NCBI RefSeq assembly: GCF_017875735.1
Contig: NZ_JAGGMZ010000001.1
Location: 1,364,001 to 1,428,000, forward strand
Length of the DNA: 64,000 bases
Direction of reading: 5' to 3'
Source of the DNA: Arthrobacter sp. CAN_C5
GTDB taxonomy: Bacteria > Actinomycetota > Actinomycetes > Actinomycetales > Micrococcaceae
The notes under the pieces were generated by a model. That model ran no database searches and was not told the DNA's origin. It saw only the letters and a program-made list of their open reading frames with translations. The first letter of the stretch is position 1, and the number at the start of each line of letters is the position of its first letter. This document shows positions 46,504 to 55,149 of this stretch, in pieces. Both the position numbers and the translations under genes were made by a program.

Positions 46504-47958
46504 ATGGGAATCCGATCCGGCACGCAGTACCTGGACAAACTGAACTCCATGCGGCCGCACGTGGTCATCAACGGCGAAACGGTCAGCGAGAACGTCGCCG
46601 AGCACCCGGCGTTTCGGAACGTCGCACGCACCTACGCCCGGCTCTACGACCTGCAACACGATCCCGATTACACGGACCGGCTCACCTACGTCTCGCCCAC
46701 GAGCGGCGACCTGGTGAACGCCTCCTTCCTGGTGCCCCGGAGTGTTGGCGATCTGGAAAGGCGACGCGCCGCAACCTCCTGCTGGGCCGAGTACTCGCAC
46801 GGGTTCCTGGGCCGGACGGGCGACTACATGAACGGCTGCCTGACGGCGCTGAGCACCGCGGAAAAGTGGTTCGCGCAGGCGGATCCGATGTTCGGCGAGA
46901 ATATCCGCAGGTTTTACGAGCACTGCCGGGAGAATGATCTCCTCACCACCCACACCCTGATCCCGCCGCAGGTCAACCGCTCAGTAGCCGGGTCGGAACA
47001 GCTGGGTGGCCAGCTCTCCGCCCGGATCACTGAGGAGCGCGACGACGGAATCATTATCAATGGGGCACGGATGCTCGCCACCATCGCCCCGATCGCCGAC
47101 GAACTGCTGGTGTTCCCCTCCACCCTGCTGCGGGGAACCCCCGAGGACGCTCCGTACTCCTACGCGTTTGCGCTGCCGAGCGACACCGAGGGGGTGAGGT
47201 ACCTCTGCCGCACCCCGCTGTACAACGGGGGATCGACTCACGACGAGCCCCTGGCGTCCCGCTTTGAGGAGATGGACGCCGTCGTCGTCTTCGACAACGT
47301 GTTTGTGCCCAATGAGCGAATCTTCATGCTGGGCCACCCGGACCTGTGCAACAGTTTCTACTCCGACACAGGCGCCGGAGCGCTGATGACCCACCAGGTG
47401 GTCAGCCGGACCATCGCCAAGAGCGAGTTCTTCCTGGGTCTGGCATCCGAACTGTCGGAATCGATCGGCATTGATGGCTTCCAGCACATTCAGGAGGATC
47501 TGGCCGAGTTGATCCAGACGGTCGAGATCGGCAAGGCCCTGATGCGGGCGTCGGAAGTGGATGCGCAACCGAACGACGACGGCGTCATGCTGCCGAGATG
47601 GACCACCCTGAACGCCGCACGGAACTGGTATCCGAAGGTGGCGCAGCGATTCCCCGAGATCATCAGGAAGTTCGCCGCCAGTGGCCTGATGGCCCTGCCG
47701 GGGGAAGCCGACCTGGCGAGCGCGGCGTTACCGGACATCGAGCTGTATCTGCAGGCGAAGACCCTCACCGGGCCGGAGCGGGTGCGGCTGTTCAAGCTGG
47801 CGCACGACGCCTCGATCTCCGGGTTCTCCGGGCGCCAGGCCCTGTACGAGTATTTCTTTTTTGGCGACCCGGTACGGATGGCTGGAGCGCTGGTCAAAAG
47901 CTACAACACGGCGCCGGTTCAGGCACGGGTCCGCGAGTTCCTGAACCGTTCCGACTGA
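46504..47958 (+). CDS. 4-hydroxyphenylacetate 3-monooxygenase family oxygenase
   Basis: A 484-residue FADH2-using aromatic hydroxylase of the HpaB/PheA1/chlorophenol-monooxygenase family with an acyl-CoA-dehydrogenase-like fold. Recognisable blocks are RSGTQYLDKLNSMRPHVVIN at the N-terminus, HGFLGRTGDYMNG, THTLIPPQVNRS and AVVVFDNVFVPNERIF. It would add a hydroxyl group ortho to a phenolic hydroxyl. The actual phenol is not deducible; no ring-cleavage gene is present in the window. Partner of the preceding flavin reductase. Confidence 0.9.
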   Translation: MGIRSGTQYLDKLNSMRPHVVINGETVSENVAEHPAFRNVARTYARLYDLQHDPDYTDRLTYVSPTSGDLVNASFLVPRSVGDLERRRAATSCWAEYSHGFLGRTGDYMNGCLTALSTAEKWFAQADPMFGENIRRFYEHCRENDLLTTHTLIPPQVNRSVAGSEQLGGQLSARITEERDDGIIINGARMLATIAPIADELLVFPSTLLRGTPEDAPYSYAFALPSDTEGVRYLCRTPLYNGGSTHDEPLASRFEEMDAVVVFDNVFVPNERIFMLGHPDLCNSFYSDTGAGALMTHQVVSRTIAKSEFFLGLASELSESIGIDGFQHIQEDLAELIQTVEIGKALMRASEVDAQPNDDGVMLPRWTTLNAARNWYPKVAQRFPEIIRKFAASGLMALPGEADLASAALPDIELYLQAKTLTGPERVRLFKLAHDASISGFSGRQALYEYFFFGDPVRMAGALVKSYNTAPVQARVREFLNRSD

Positions 47959-48019
47959 CTCCGCCGGGCTGCGTTACCCGACGGGGATTCTGACATGTAA
48001 CGACGGTTCCTGTTGGGTG

Positions 48020-48055
48020 CGCTGATTAAAGTGACAAAGGGTAGTATGATCAGCG
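48020..48055 (+). promoter_or_regulatory. Promoter region of the MHS transporter gene with spaced inverted repeat
   Basis: CGCTGAT (48020-48026) is mirrored by ATCAGCG (48049-48055), and TATGAT at 48045-48050 is a good -10 candidate within it. The 152-bp gap 47959-48110 is AT-rich compared with its neighbours, so the transporter probably has its own regulated promoter. Confidence 0.45.
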
Positions 48056-48110
48056 TCACAATTACCGAACGTTCTGTCAGTAAATAGCCCGTCCCACCCT
48101 GGAGTACACA

Positions 48111-49442
48111 ATGACGTCTTCTTCAACCAGTGTTGGCCAGTCCAACCAGCGCGTGACCCGCGAGGAACGCAAGGTTCTCGCGGGGACCCTGGTCGGTACC
48201 ACCATCGAGTGGTACGACTTCTTTATTTTCGCCCAGCTGACCGCAACAGTCCTGGCAGGGCTCTTCCTGACCCCCCTCGCGGAATCCAACGCGGGCCTGG
48301 CCCAGATTCTCTCCTTCGCCCTGATCGGTATCAGCTTCCTGTTCCGACCGCTGGGCGCTATCGTCGCCGGCCACCTGGGCGACCGGATCGGCCGCAAGGC
48401 GGTCCTGGTGATGACCCTGCTCCTGATGGGCGGCGCCACCGCGCTGATCGGCCTGCTGCCGACCTACGCTCAGATCGGCATCTGGGCCCCCATCCTGCTC
48501 ATCCTCTTCCGCATCATCCAGGGCTTCTCGGCGGGCGGCGAGTGGGGTGGTGCCGCACTGATGGCCGTGGAGCACGCGCCAGTGCACAGGCGCGGTCTCT
48601 TCGGTGCCTACCCGCAGATCGGTGTCCCGATCGGCATGATCCTGGCGACCAGCCTCCTCCTGCTACTGCGCACGGTCCTCTCCGAAGACGAGTTCCTGGC
48701 CTGGGGCTGGCGGATTCCCTTCCTCCTCTCGGTGGTCCTCATCGTGGTGGGCTACCTGATCCGACGCTCCGTCGCAGAGAGCCCCGTGTTCAAGGAAATG
48801 GCCCAGCGCAAGGCAGAGAGCAAGGCGCCACTGCGCGAACTGTTCAAGAACCACACCAGGAACGTGCTTCTGTCCGCCGCTATCTTCATCGGCAACAACG
48901 CGGCCGGCTACCTCCTGATCGCCTTCTTCATCTCCTACGCGACCGGGCGACTGGGCCTTCCCATCACGGACGTGCTGCTCGCGACGGTGCTCGCCTCATT
49001 CGGCTGGCTCATCTTCACCATGGTGGGTGGCTGGCTCTCCGACAAGATCGGCAGGGTGCGGACCTTCCAGATTGGCTACGCCTGGGTCTTTGTCTGGATG
49101 ATCCCCATGTTCCTGCTGATCGACACCGGTGACATTGTGCTCTACGGCATTGCACTGTTCGTCCTGACCATCGGGCTGGGGCTGTCCTACGGGCCGATGT
49201 CCGCCATGTACGCCGAGATGTTCCCCGCCCAGGTACGGTACTCGGGCATCTCCATCGGGTACGCTCTCGGCGCGATCCTCGGCGGTGCTTTCGCCGCGAC
49301 AGTGGCGCAGGCCCTGCTTGAGGCGTACGAGTGGTCCGGCTCTGTCGCGATCTACATCATGGTGCTCTGCGTGATCTCCTTCATCGGCGTCAGCCTAGTC
49401 AAGGAGACCAAGGGCGCGCCCCTGGGAGTGTCACACCACTAG
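48111..49442 (+). CDS. MFS transporter of the metabolite:H+ symporter (MHS) family
   Basis: A 443-residue permease with 12 hydrophobic segments. MHS-type markers are TTIEWYDFFIFAQ in helix 1, GHLGDRIGRKAVLV after helix 2, and RIIQGFSAGGEWGGAALMAVE around helix 4. MHS proteins import carboxylates and aromatic acids, so uptake of the substrate of the adjacent monooxygenase is likely. GGAG precedes the ATG. A long terminator hairpin follows the stop. Confidence 0.92.
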   Translation: MTSSSTSVGQSNQRVTREERKVLAGTLVGTTIEWYDFFIFAQLTATVLAGLFLTPLAESNAGLAQILSFALIGISFLFRPLGAIVAGHLGDRIGRKAVLVMTLLLMGGATALIGLLPTYAQIGIWAPILLILFRIIQGFSAGGEWGGAALMAVEHAPVHRRGLFGAYPQIGVPIGMILATSLLLLLRTVLSEDEFLAWGWRIPFLLSVVLIVVGYLIRRSVAESPVFKEMAQRKAESKAPLRELFKNHTRNVLLSAAIFIGNNAAGYLLIAFFISYATGRLGLPITDVLLATVLASFGWLIFTMVGGWLSDKIGRVRTFQIGYAWVFVWMIPMFLLIDTGDIVLYGIALFVLTIGLGLSYGPMSAMYAEMFPAQVRYSGISIGYALGAILGGAFAATVAQALLEAYEWSGSVAIYIMVLCVISFIGVSLVKETKGAPLGVSHH

Positions 49443-49462
49443 CAGGACCAGCCATCCCTCGG

Positions 49463-49504
49463 GAGGCCGGAGACGGCGGGAAGATTCCCGCCGTTTCCGG
49501 CCTC
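49463..49504 (+). terminator. Strong hairpin after the MHS transporter gene
   Basis: A 19-bp stem (49463-49481 with 49486-49504) holds one G-U wobble around the loop AGAT. It starts 21 bp after the stop codon and ends 31 bp before the Fpg/Nei gene, so it ends the transporter transcript. Confidence 0.85.
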
Positions 49505-49523
49505 TTCGGTTACCGGGCAGTGT

Positions 49524-49529
49524 TAACCT
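49524..49529 (+). promoter_or_regulatory. Leaderless -10 element for the Fpg/Nei gene
   Basis: TAACCT ends six bases before the ATG at 49536, with no Shine-Dalgarno sequence. Confidence 0.45.
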
Positions 49530-49535
49530 AGGTCC

Positions 49536-50432
49536 ATGCCAGAGATGCCTGAGGTGCAGGGGCTCGTTGATTTCCTGCGTCGGAAGTTGATTCCCGACGA
49601 CGGACCGCCCGCCGTCGTCGTCGACGTTGAAGTGGCGTCCTTCTCCGTGCTGAAGACGGCGCAGGTGCCGGTGCAGGCGCTCACGGGCACGTCGGTGCAG
49701 TCAGTCCAGCGGCGCGGGAAGTTCCTGGTGCTTCAGATCGGCGGGAAGTACCTCGTGATGCATCTGGCACGCGCCGGGTGGCTCAGGTGGTCCGATAATC
49801 TCGGCACGGCGCGGCTGAAACCCGGGAAGGGACCAATCGCCTTGCGGGTCCGGTTCGCCCACGGCGGGAACGACGCCGGGACGGGCGATCAGCCCGGTTT
49901 CGACCTCACCGAGGCGGGCACCCGGAAGTCGCTGGCAGCCTATCTGGTGGAGGAGCCCGACGAGGTTCCCGGGATCGTCCGTCTGGGGCCGGACGCACTG
50001 GAGATGGACCTGGACTCCTTCGAGGGGTTGCTGAAGTCCCATACCGGCCAGATCAAGGGACTCCTGCGTGATCAGTCGAAGGTCGCCGGAATCGGGAACG
50101 CGAATAGCGACGAGATTCTCCACGCCGCCCGGCTTTCACCTTTTGTCCACGCGAACAGGCTGGACGACGACGCCGTCGCCATCCTGCACGCCACCATGCG
50201 CCAGATGCTGCAGACGGCCATCACGGCGGCGTCGGGCAAGCCCGCCAAGGAGCTCAAGGACACCAAACGGGAGGCGCTCCGGGTCCATGCCCGCACCGGG
50301 GAGCCCTGTCCGGTCTGCGGGGACACGGTGCGTGAGGTCTCCTTCGCGGATTCCTCACTGCAGTATTGCCCCACCTGTCAGACCGGCGGAAAGCCCCTCG
50401 CCGACCGCAGAACCTCCAAGTTCCTGAAGTAG
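49536..50432 (+). CDS. Fpg/Nei family DNA glycosylase/AP lyase
   Basis: Base-excision repair enzyme. The 298-residue product starts MPEMPEVQGL, with the N-terminal Pro-Glu that forms the Schiff base after Met removal. It has the helix-two-turn-helix sequence LRDQSKVAGIGNANSDEIL and a C-terminal zinc finger CPVCG...YCPTCQ. The finger ends in KPLADRRTSKFLK, which departs from the typical Fpg QRSTFYCP-QR pattern. This places it in a divergent actinobacterial Fpg/Nei branch, so the damage specificity is open. A second ATG at 49545 is in frame. Confidence 0.9.
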   Translation: MPEMPEVQGLVDFLRRKLIPDDGPPAVVVDVEVASFSVLKTAQVPVQALTGTSVQSVQRRGKFLVLQIGGKYLVMHLARAGWLRWSDNLGTARLKPGKGPIALRVRFAHGGNDAGTGDQPGFDLTEAGTRKSLAAYLVEEPDEVPGIVRLGPDALEMDLDSFEGLLKSHTGQIKGLLRDQSKVAGIGNANSDEILHAARLSPFVHANRLDDDAVAILHATMRQMLQTAITAASGKPAKELKDTKREALRVHARTGEPCPVCGDTVREVSFADSSLQYCPTCQTGGKPLADRRTSKFLK

Positions 50433-50467
50433 CTCCCCTCGCGGGCCCTGGGGCGGCACCGGACGGA

Positions 50468-50920
50468 CTATTGCTCGACGCGGGAGGGCCTGAACCGCCG
50501 GTAGCTATAGACGATCAGAACAAGCGCAATGATTCCCGAGCCGATGAGGGTCCCGCCGGTGACCCAACCGCCAGGAAGCCACCACCGCTCTTCCAGCGGC
50601 CACCAGCCAGGAATCGGCGGCTGGATTCCCCAGATGACTCCCATGGTCATCAGACCAAAGGCGCCCAGCACGCTGCAGAGGATGCGGGGCCAGGTCAGCA
50701 TACCCAACTCGGCCGCCTGCATGGCGCGTGCCATGACCGGGCGCAGCAGCCTTCCTGCCCAGGCGTAACGAAACGACAGGACTGCCAACCCCGACGCCAG
50801 CAAGAGGAGGCCGGGGCCGGGTAACACCAGCCCCGCGATGCCGAGTACCACCAGGGTCCACCCGCCGACTTCGATGGCGACCCGCCGTATCCACGGGTGA
50901 ACCCGGTCCGACTTCATCAT
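50468..50920 (-). CDS. PGPGW-type small membrane protein
   Basis: A 150-residue protein with a basic N-terminus (MMKSDRVHPWIRR), then VVLGIAGLVLPGPGLLLLASGLAVL carrying the LPGPG signature of the PGPGW family, a further hydrophobic segment around residues 82-98, and a C-terminal helix (about 122-141). Tandem ATG codons at 50920 and 50917 are both possible; GGAAG lies upstream. Function unknown. Divergent from the RibD-C reductase gene. Confidence 0.8.
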   Translation of the reverse strand: MMKSDRVHPWIRRVAIEVGGWTLVVLGIAGLVLPGPGLLLLASGLAVLSFRYAWAGRLLRPVMARAMQAAELGMLTWPRILCSVLGAFGLMTMGVIWGIQPPIPGWWPLEERWWLPGGWVTGGTLIGSGIIALVLIVYSYRRFRPSRVEQ

Positions 50921-51024
50921 TGAATCAGCTTCCCATATTCGGCTTGCGAGCGTGGAGCCACGACCGGCACAGCCCAACCGGCCCGATGCTGGACACGGGA
51001 CGGCGCGGAGCGGAAGATGACCCC

Positions 51025-51600
51025 ATGGGCCGACTGATCTACTCCATCATGAGCTCGCTTGACGGCTATATCGCCGACGAGGCGGGCACCTTCGATTGGG
51101 CTGTGCCCGACGAGGAGGTGCTTGACTTCATTAACGACCAGGAGCTGAAGGTCGGCACCTATCTCTATGGGCGCACCATGTACGAGATGATGACGGGTTG
51201 GGAAACCGAGGACAGCTACGCCGCCCAGTCGCCGCAGTCGGCGCGTTTCGCAGGCATCTGGCAGGCGGCCGAGAAGATCGTCTACTCCACCACCCTTGCC
51301 GATGTGTCGACCAGGCACACTGGTCTGCGCCGGGCTTTCGACGCCGAGGAGATCAGGCAGCTGCTTGATGGTGCCACCGCCGATGTCAACATTGCGGGGC
51401 CCACCCTGGCCGCCCATGCGTTCACCGCTGGCCTGGTCGACGAGATCCAGGTGATCGTGGCGCCGGTGATCGTGGGCGGGGGAACTGCGTTCTATCCGAA
51501 GGCCCGCGTCCCCCTGGTGCTGCGCGACACCCGGACCTTCGGAAACTCGATGGTCTGGCTCCGCTATGGGGTCGTTAGGATGGCAGAACGAGCCGAATAG
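51025..51600 (+). CDS. Dihydrofolate reductase-like protein (RibD C-terminal domain)
   Basis: A 191-residue NADPH-binding reductase-like protein. It starts MGRLIYSIMSSLDGYIADEA, with YLYGRTMYEMMTGWET and AGPTLAAHAFTAGLVDEIQV, then PVIVGGGTAFYP, the usual order of the RibD-C/DHFR-like family. Such stand-alone proteins are widespread and mostly uncharacterised; true folate reduction is not implied. The small acidic gene follows after 17 bp with a strong ribosome-binding site and is probably co-transcribed. Confidence 0.88.
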   Translation: MGRLIYSIMSSLDGYIADEAGTFDWAVPDEEVLDFINDQELKVGTYLYGRTMYEMMTGWETEDSYAAQSPQSARFAGIWQAAEKIVYSTTLADVSTRHTGLRRAFDAEEIRQLLDGATADVNIAGPTLAAHAFTAGLVDEIQVIVAPVIVGGGTAFYPKARVPLVLRDTRTFGNSMVWLRYGVVRMAERAE

Positions 51601-51617
51601 CAACCAGAAGGAGCACC

Positions 51618-51773
51618 ATGACTGAGCAGCCTGACCACGAGGACACGAACGCCGACGAGAAGTCGAAAGGCCCCGACGGTACTATCCCGGAGTCTGAGGA
51701 TGGGGTAGGCGCGGGAGTCACCAAGGAGCCGTCGAGTTTTGAGCCTGAGGAACCCGCCGACGAAGAGAACTAG
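51618..51773 (+). CDS. Small acidic protein of 51 residues
   Basis: The frame opens with ATG four bases after AGAAGGAG, the strongest ribosome-binding site in this region. The product is MTEQPDHEDTNADEK at the N-terminus and ends GVTKEPSSFEPEEPADEEN, with 18 Asp/Glu residues of 51 and no hydrophobic core. I recall similar short acidic proteins ending in EPSxFEPEE in related actinobacteria, but cannot verify this here. It sits 17 bp after the reductase gene and its stop codon overlaps that of the convergent kinase in CTAG. Function unknown. Confidence 0.75.
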   Translation: MTEQPDHEDTNADEKSKGPDGTIPESEDGVGAGVTKEPSSFEPEEPADEEN

Positions 51774-52831
51774 CCCAGGCGTGGGGCGTGGGGCGGCGGC
51801 GCGGGGATATGCACCTTGCCGGTGATGGTATTGCCGGTAAGGACCCCACCGGTCATGATCCCATTGGTCATCACGCCGCCGGTCACCGGCTCCGGCGGGT
51901 CAGCAGGCTCGTCGGTGCCGGTGCCGGTGCCGGTGCCGTGCAGGGGCCTGAGCGCACGGCTCTCGTCCGTGTCGAGTGCGTAGTCCCGCAGCACCAGGGC
52001 CACCTCGTGGGCATCTGGACGTTGCTGGGGGTCGCGGGCAGTCATGCCGGTGAGCAGGGTGCCCCATACAGGTCCCAGCGAGTCGGGGACCTCCGGGTCG
52101 CGCAGCAGCCTGGCCACCGCGGCTTCAACCACCGCGCCAGGAAAAGCCTTCTGGCCGGTGAGGCTCTCCAGCAGGACCAGGCCGAGGGAGTAGATGTCCG
52201 AGGCGGTATCGACGACTGACCCGTGCGCCTGCTCCGGGCTGAGGTAGTTGGCGGTGCCAAGGGTGGCTCCCGTGGCGGTAGCCATGGTGGCATTGATCAT
52301 CCGGGCAATCCCGAAATCGGTGAGTTTGGAATACAGCCGGGTGTCCTGCTCCCCAGTCCGGTAGAGCAGGATATTGGCGGGTTTCACGTCGCGGTGAATA
52401 ACCCCCTGCGAGTGGATGTAGGCCAGCGCATCAGCCAGGTCCGCGCCCAGCTGCGCCACCTCAAGCGGTCCGAGGCGTTCGGCCTTCAACAGCTTCCGCA
52501 GGTCCCTGCCGTCCACGATTTCCATCACCAGGAAGCTGGTGGTGCGACCTGATTCATCCTCGTGCAGGCCCGCGTCATGCAGGGTGACCAGGCCCGGGTG
52601 ATTCAGGGTCGCCAGCAGGAGGGTTTCGGTGTGCTGGCGACGGTAGTCATCGTCATCCGAGGTGCTGGGATTGAACACCTTGACGGCTACATCTCGCCCC
52701 AGGTTCTCATCGGTCGCCCGGTACACCGAGGAGGCACCGCCCGTCCCGAGCAACTCAGCGGTCGTGTACCGCTGCCCTAACAGTTGGTTCACGGGTTCCT
52801 TAGATAACGAATGGTCGGCGGGAATCAGCAC
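51770..52831 (-). CDS. Soluble serine/threonine protein kinase
   Basis: A 353-residue Hanks-type kinase with all main motifs: glycine loop LGTGGASSVYRA (residues 28-39), K51 in VAVKVF, catalytic HRDVKPANILL (D148), DFG at 172-174 and the activation segment ending in GTANYLSPEQA. Unlike PknB-type kinases there is no transmembrane helix or PASTA region. After the kinase domain (about residue 290) a GTGTGTGT run and five pentapeptide repeats (about 318-342) precede a Pro-rich end. The start is GTG 52831. No cognate phosphatase is in the window. Confidence 0.92.
   Translation of the reverse strand: MLIPADHSLSKEPVNQLLGQRYTTAELLGTGGASSVYRATDENLGRDVAVKVFNPSTSDDDDYRRQHTETLLLATLNHPGLVTLHDAGLHEDESGRTTSFLVMEIVDGRDLRKLLKAERLGPLEVAQLGADLADALAYIHSQGVIHRDVKPANILLYRTGEQDTRLYSKLTDFGIARMINATMATATGATLGTANYLSPEQAHGSVVDTASDIYSLGLVLLESLTGQKAFPGAVVEAAVARLLRDPEVPDSLGPVWGTLLTGMTARDPQQRPDAHEVALVLRDYALDTDESRALRPLHGTGTGTGTDEPADPPEPVTGGVMTNGIMTGGVLTGNTITGKVHIPAPPPHAPRLG
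51806..51880 (-). repeat. Pentapeptide-like repeats in the kinase tail
   Basis: Five 15-bp units encode GGVMT, NGIMT, GGVLT, GNTIT and GKVHI. A run of the hexamer GGTGCC encoding Gly-Thr repeats lies just upstream in the gene (about 51915-51938). Confidence 0.7.
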
Positions 52832-52962
52832 CTACAAAGCTAAGCCCGCTGACTATGCCACGCTATCGTACGCGCGGGGTGTAAAGTGCCACGCCACACG
52901 CACGCCCCCGGAACCCGGTTCTCCCGTTGCTTTTCTTGAACGGGTCGCCTCCCCGGCAGGGC

Positions 52963-53763
52963 CTACGCGTTGAGGAAATCGATTGCGGCCTTCTTGAAGG
53001 CGCGGGAGGTGATGGCGTTGGTGTGGGTGCGTCCCGGGAGCCACACCGTCTCCGCCTGATTGCTGAGGGCAGCGAGGTCCGGCATGGTGGCCGCCCTGTC
53101 GTCGTTTTCGCCAGCGACCAGCAGCAGCGGCATGCGCGGCACGGCCTCCGCGGCAGTGAAGGGCTCACCCTTGATGGCCTCCACCATGGTCAGCAACGCG
53201 AACACATCGTGGGACGGTACCATCCGTGCCATCCGGAGCAGGTCGGCTGTTAAGGCGTCCTCGACCGGGGTGCCGTCGGTCAGGTGCTGCTGCGCGGCGG
53301 TGAGGTCAAAGTCGGCCAGCGGATCGGCCGAACCGGGACCACCCAGCACCATGCGGTGCACCAGCTCGGGCTGGGTGGCACCGAATTCCCAGGCCAGCCG
53401 TGAGCCGAGAGAGTAGCCGATGATGTCCACCCCGCTGCCCGGCGTGGCGTCATCTAGCGGGATGACGTGCGAGTCCTGCAGGAGTTGCAGAAGATCGGCC
53501 CGGATGCGGCTCGGTGCGTAGGCGTCGCGCTCTTCGGGGGAGGCGCTGTTGCCGTGACCGGGGAGGTCGACGGTAATCACCCGGCGTCCGGCGTCGGTCA
53601 GTGCCCGAATCCAGCCCGTGTCCTGCCAGTTCAGTTTCGTTGAGGAGGCGAACCCGTGCAGCAGCAGCACCGGCCGGGTATCGGACTCCTGCGCCGGGCT
53701 GTGTTCCTCGACGAACAAATGCGGGTCGATGCCCTCTACCAAGTGGTCCCGGTGCCGTCCCAT
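52963..53763 (-). CDS. Alpha/beta hydrolase linked to a 2-oxoacid dehydrogenase operon
   Basis: A 266-residue hydrolase with the oxyanion segment LLLHGFASSTKLNW, DLPGHGNS, the nucleophile elbow GYSLGS, the acid in VAGENDDRA and the His in RTHTNAI. It is the last gene of the E1alpha-E1beta-lipoyl operon, 26 bp after the lipoyl gene with its own GAGGGAG. In acetoin dehydrogenase AcoC proteins, a lipoyl domain is fused to an alpha/beta hydrolase domain of this kind, so this may be the second half of a split E2. An unrelated esterase role is the alternative. Confidence 0.85.
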   Translation of the reverse strand: MGRHRDHLVEGIDPHLFVEEHSPAQESDTRPVLLLHGFASSTKLNWQDTGWIRALTDAGRRVITVDLPGHGNSASPEERDAYAPSRIRADLLQLLQDSHVIPLDDATPGSGVDIIGYSLGSRLAWEFGATQPELVHRMVLGGPGSADPLADFDLTAAQQHLTDGTPVEDALTADLLRMARMVPSHDVFALLTMVEAIKGEPFTAAEAVPRMPLLLVAGENDDRAATMPDLAALSNQAETVWLPGRTHTNAITSRAFKKAAIDFLNA

Positions 53764-53789
53764 GTCAATCTCCCTCGGGTTAGATGCGT

Positions 53790-54119
53790 CTAGTCGTCGT
53801 CGGCAATGGGGCTCAGGCGCACCCGCCGTTTGGGTGCGTGCTCCTGCGGAACCGTTCCGACGATGCCTGCCGTGTTGTCGGGCACCTCAAACACGATGAG
53901 GGGGTCGCCGACCTTCACCACCTGGCCCGGCTCACCGTGAACCCGCACCACGACGCCGGCCTGCGGTGAGGGGAGCTCCACCGCGGACTTGGTGGTCTCC
54001 ACCTCCACCAGGGGCTGGTTGCGCTCGACGGTGTCGCCGACGGCCACCAGCCATTCCAGCACCGTTGCCTCGATGAGGCCTTCACCCAGGTCGGGTAACG
54101 GGAAGGACAGTTCAGCCAC
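53790..54119 (-). CDS. Free-standing lipoyl carrier domain (E2 fragment)
   Basis: A 109-residue protein made of one lipoyl domain: [20 protein letters not shown], then the lipoylation turn [15 protein letters not shown] and [13 protein letters not shown]. The peripheral-subunit-binding and acyltransferase domains of a normal E2 (about 400 residues) are absent, and nothing downstream encodes them. The turn sequence resembles branched-chain E2 proteins. The GTG start overlaps E1beta by 8 nt, so it is translationally coupled. It is complete, not a frameshift remnant: the stop is followed at once by a well-signalled hydrolase gene. Confidence 0.85.
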   Translation of the reverse strand: MAELSFPLPDLGEGLIEATVLEWLVAVGDTVERNQPLVEVETTKSAVELPSPQAGVVVRVHGEPGQVVKVGDPLIVFEVPDNTAGIVGTVPQEHAPKRRVRLSPIADDD

Positions 54120-55149
54120 GGCGGTGCTCCAATACTCGTTGAATACCGAACAGGATCCGGTCGATGTTCGGTACGTACTCGTCTTCCAGATCGCCGGAGG
54201 GGTACGGAACATCGAATCCTGTCACCCGTTCCACCGGTGCCTTGAGAACATTGAAGCACTGCTCGGTGACCAGCGCAGCAATTTCGGCGCCCAATCCACT
54301 GGTGCGGGGCGCTTCATGCACGACGACGGCTCGCTTGGTTTTGGCCACCGAGGCGGCCAGCCCCGCAGTGTCGATGGGCTTCAGCCAGCGCAGGTCGAGC
54401 ACCTCAACGTCAATCCCGTCCTCGGCGGCGAGTTCGGCGACCTGCAGGCAGCGAGCCACCATGGCGCCCCACGCGATGAGCGTAACGTGCCGCCCGGGAC
54501 GGGCCACCCGCGCACCCTCGAGCGTGCCGCCGTCTGCCGTGTCAACCGGATCCTTCTGCCAGTACCGTGCTTTCGGTTCCATGAAGATCACCGGGTCGGG
54601 CCTCCGGGCAGCGTGCTTGAGCAGGTGGTAGGCCTGGTGCGGATCTGCCGGTGAAAGAACCTTCAACCCGGGAACGTGCGCGAAAAGGCTCTCTAGGCTT
54701 TCCCCGTGGTGTTCGGGAGCGCGGATTCCGCCAAAGCTGGGAACGCGCAAGGTGATGGGCATTGGGAGGGTGCCGCGGCTGCGGTAGTTCATCCGGCCGA
54801 TCTGGCAGACAATCTGGTTGACGGCAGGGTAGGCGAATCCATCGAACTGCACCTCGGGGATGGGGTGGAATCCCGCCATTGCCAGTCCTACGGACATGCC
54901 CAGGATGCCCGACTCGGCCAGGGGCGTGTCGAACACCCGGTCCGCGCCGAATCGCTGCTGCAGTCCGTCGGTGATCCGGAAGACGCCGCCCAGCTGACCA
55001 ACGTCCTCCCCGAAGATGAGGGTTTTGGCGTTCTCTTCAAGCGATTCGGCCAGCGCCCGGTTCAGGGCCTGCTGCATGGAGAGGTGTTCCAGGTGGGGTC
55101 CAGCCTCATCCAGATCCGGCGCCGTGATTTCTGCCGTCTGCTCAGACAT
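54112..55149 (-). CDS. 2-oxoacid dehydrogenase E1 component, beta subunit (branched-chain type)
   Basis: A 345-residue transketolase-like subunit starting [15 protein letters not shown]. Family blocks are [53 protein letters not shown] and, at the C-terminus, [19 protein letters not shown]. The sequence style is that of branched-chain 2-oxoacid or actinobacterial pyruvate-dehydrogenase-like E1 beta. It overlaps E1 alpha by 8 nt and the lipoyl gene by 8 nt. With E1 alpha it decarboxylates 2-oxoacids and loads the acyl group on the lipoyl arm. Confidence 0.92.
   Translation of the reverse strand: MSEQTAEITAPDLDEAGPHLEHLSMQQALNRALAESLEENAKTLIFGEDVGQLGGVFRITDGLQQRFGADRVFDTPLAESGILGMSVGLAMAGFHPIPEVQFDGFAYPAVNQIVCQIGRMNYRSRGTLPMPITLRVPSFGGIRAPEHHGESLESLFAHVPGLKVLSPADPHQAYHLLKHAARRPDPVIFMEPKARYWQKDPVDTADGGTLEGARVARPGRHVTLIAWGAMVARCLQVAELAAEDGIDVEVLDLRWLKPIDTAGLAASVAKTKRAVVVHEAPRTSGLGAEIAALVTEQCFNVLKAPVERVTGFDVPYPSGDLEDEYVPNIDRILFGIQRVLEHRRG

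Noticed and set aside
51910-51940. GGTGCC hexamer microsatellite as a phase-variation switch of the kinase
   Set aside because: The unit is 6 bp, so gain or loss keeps the reading frame and cannot switch the gene off.
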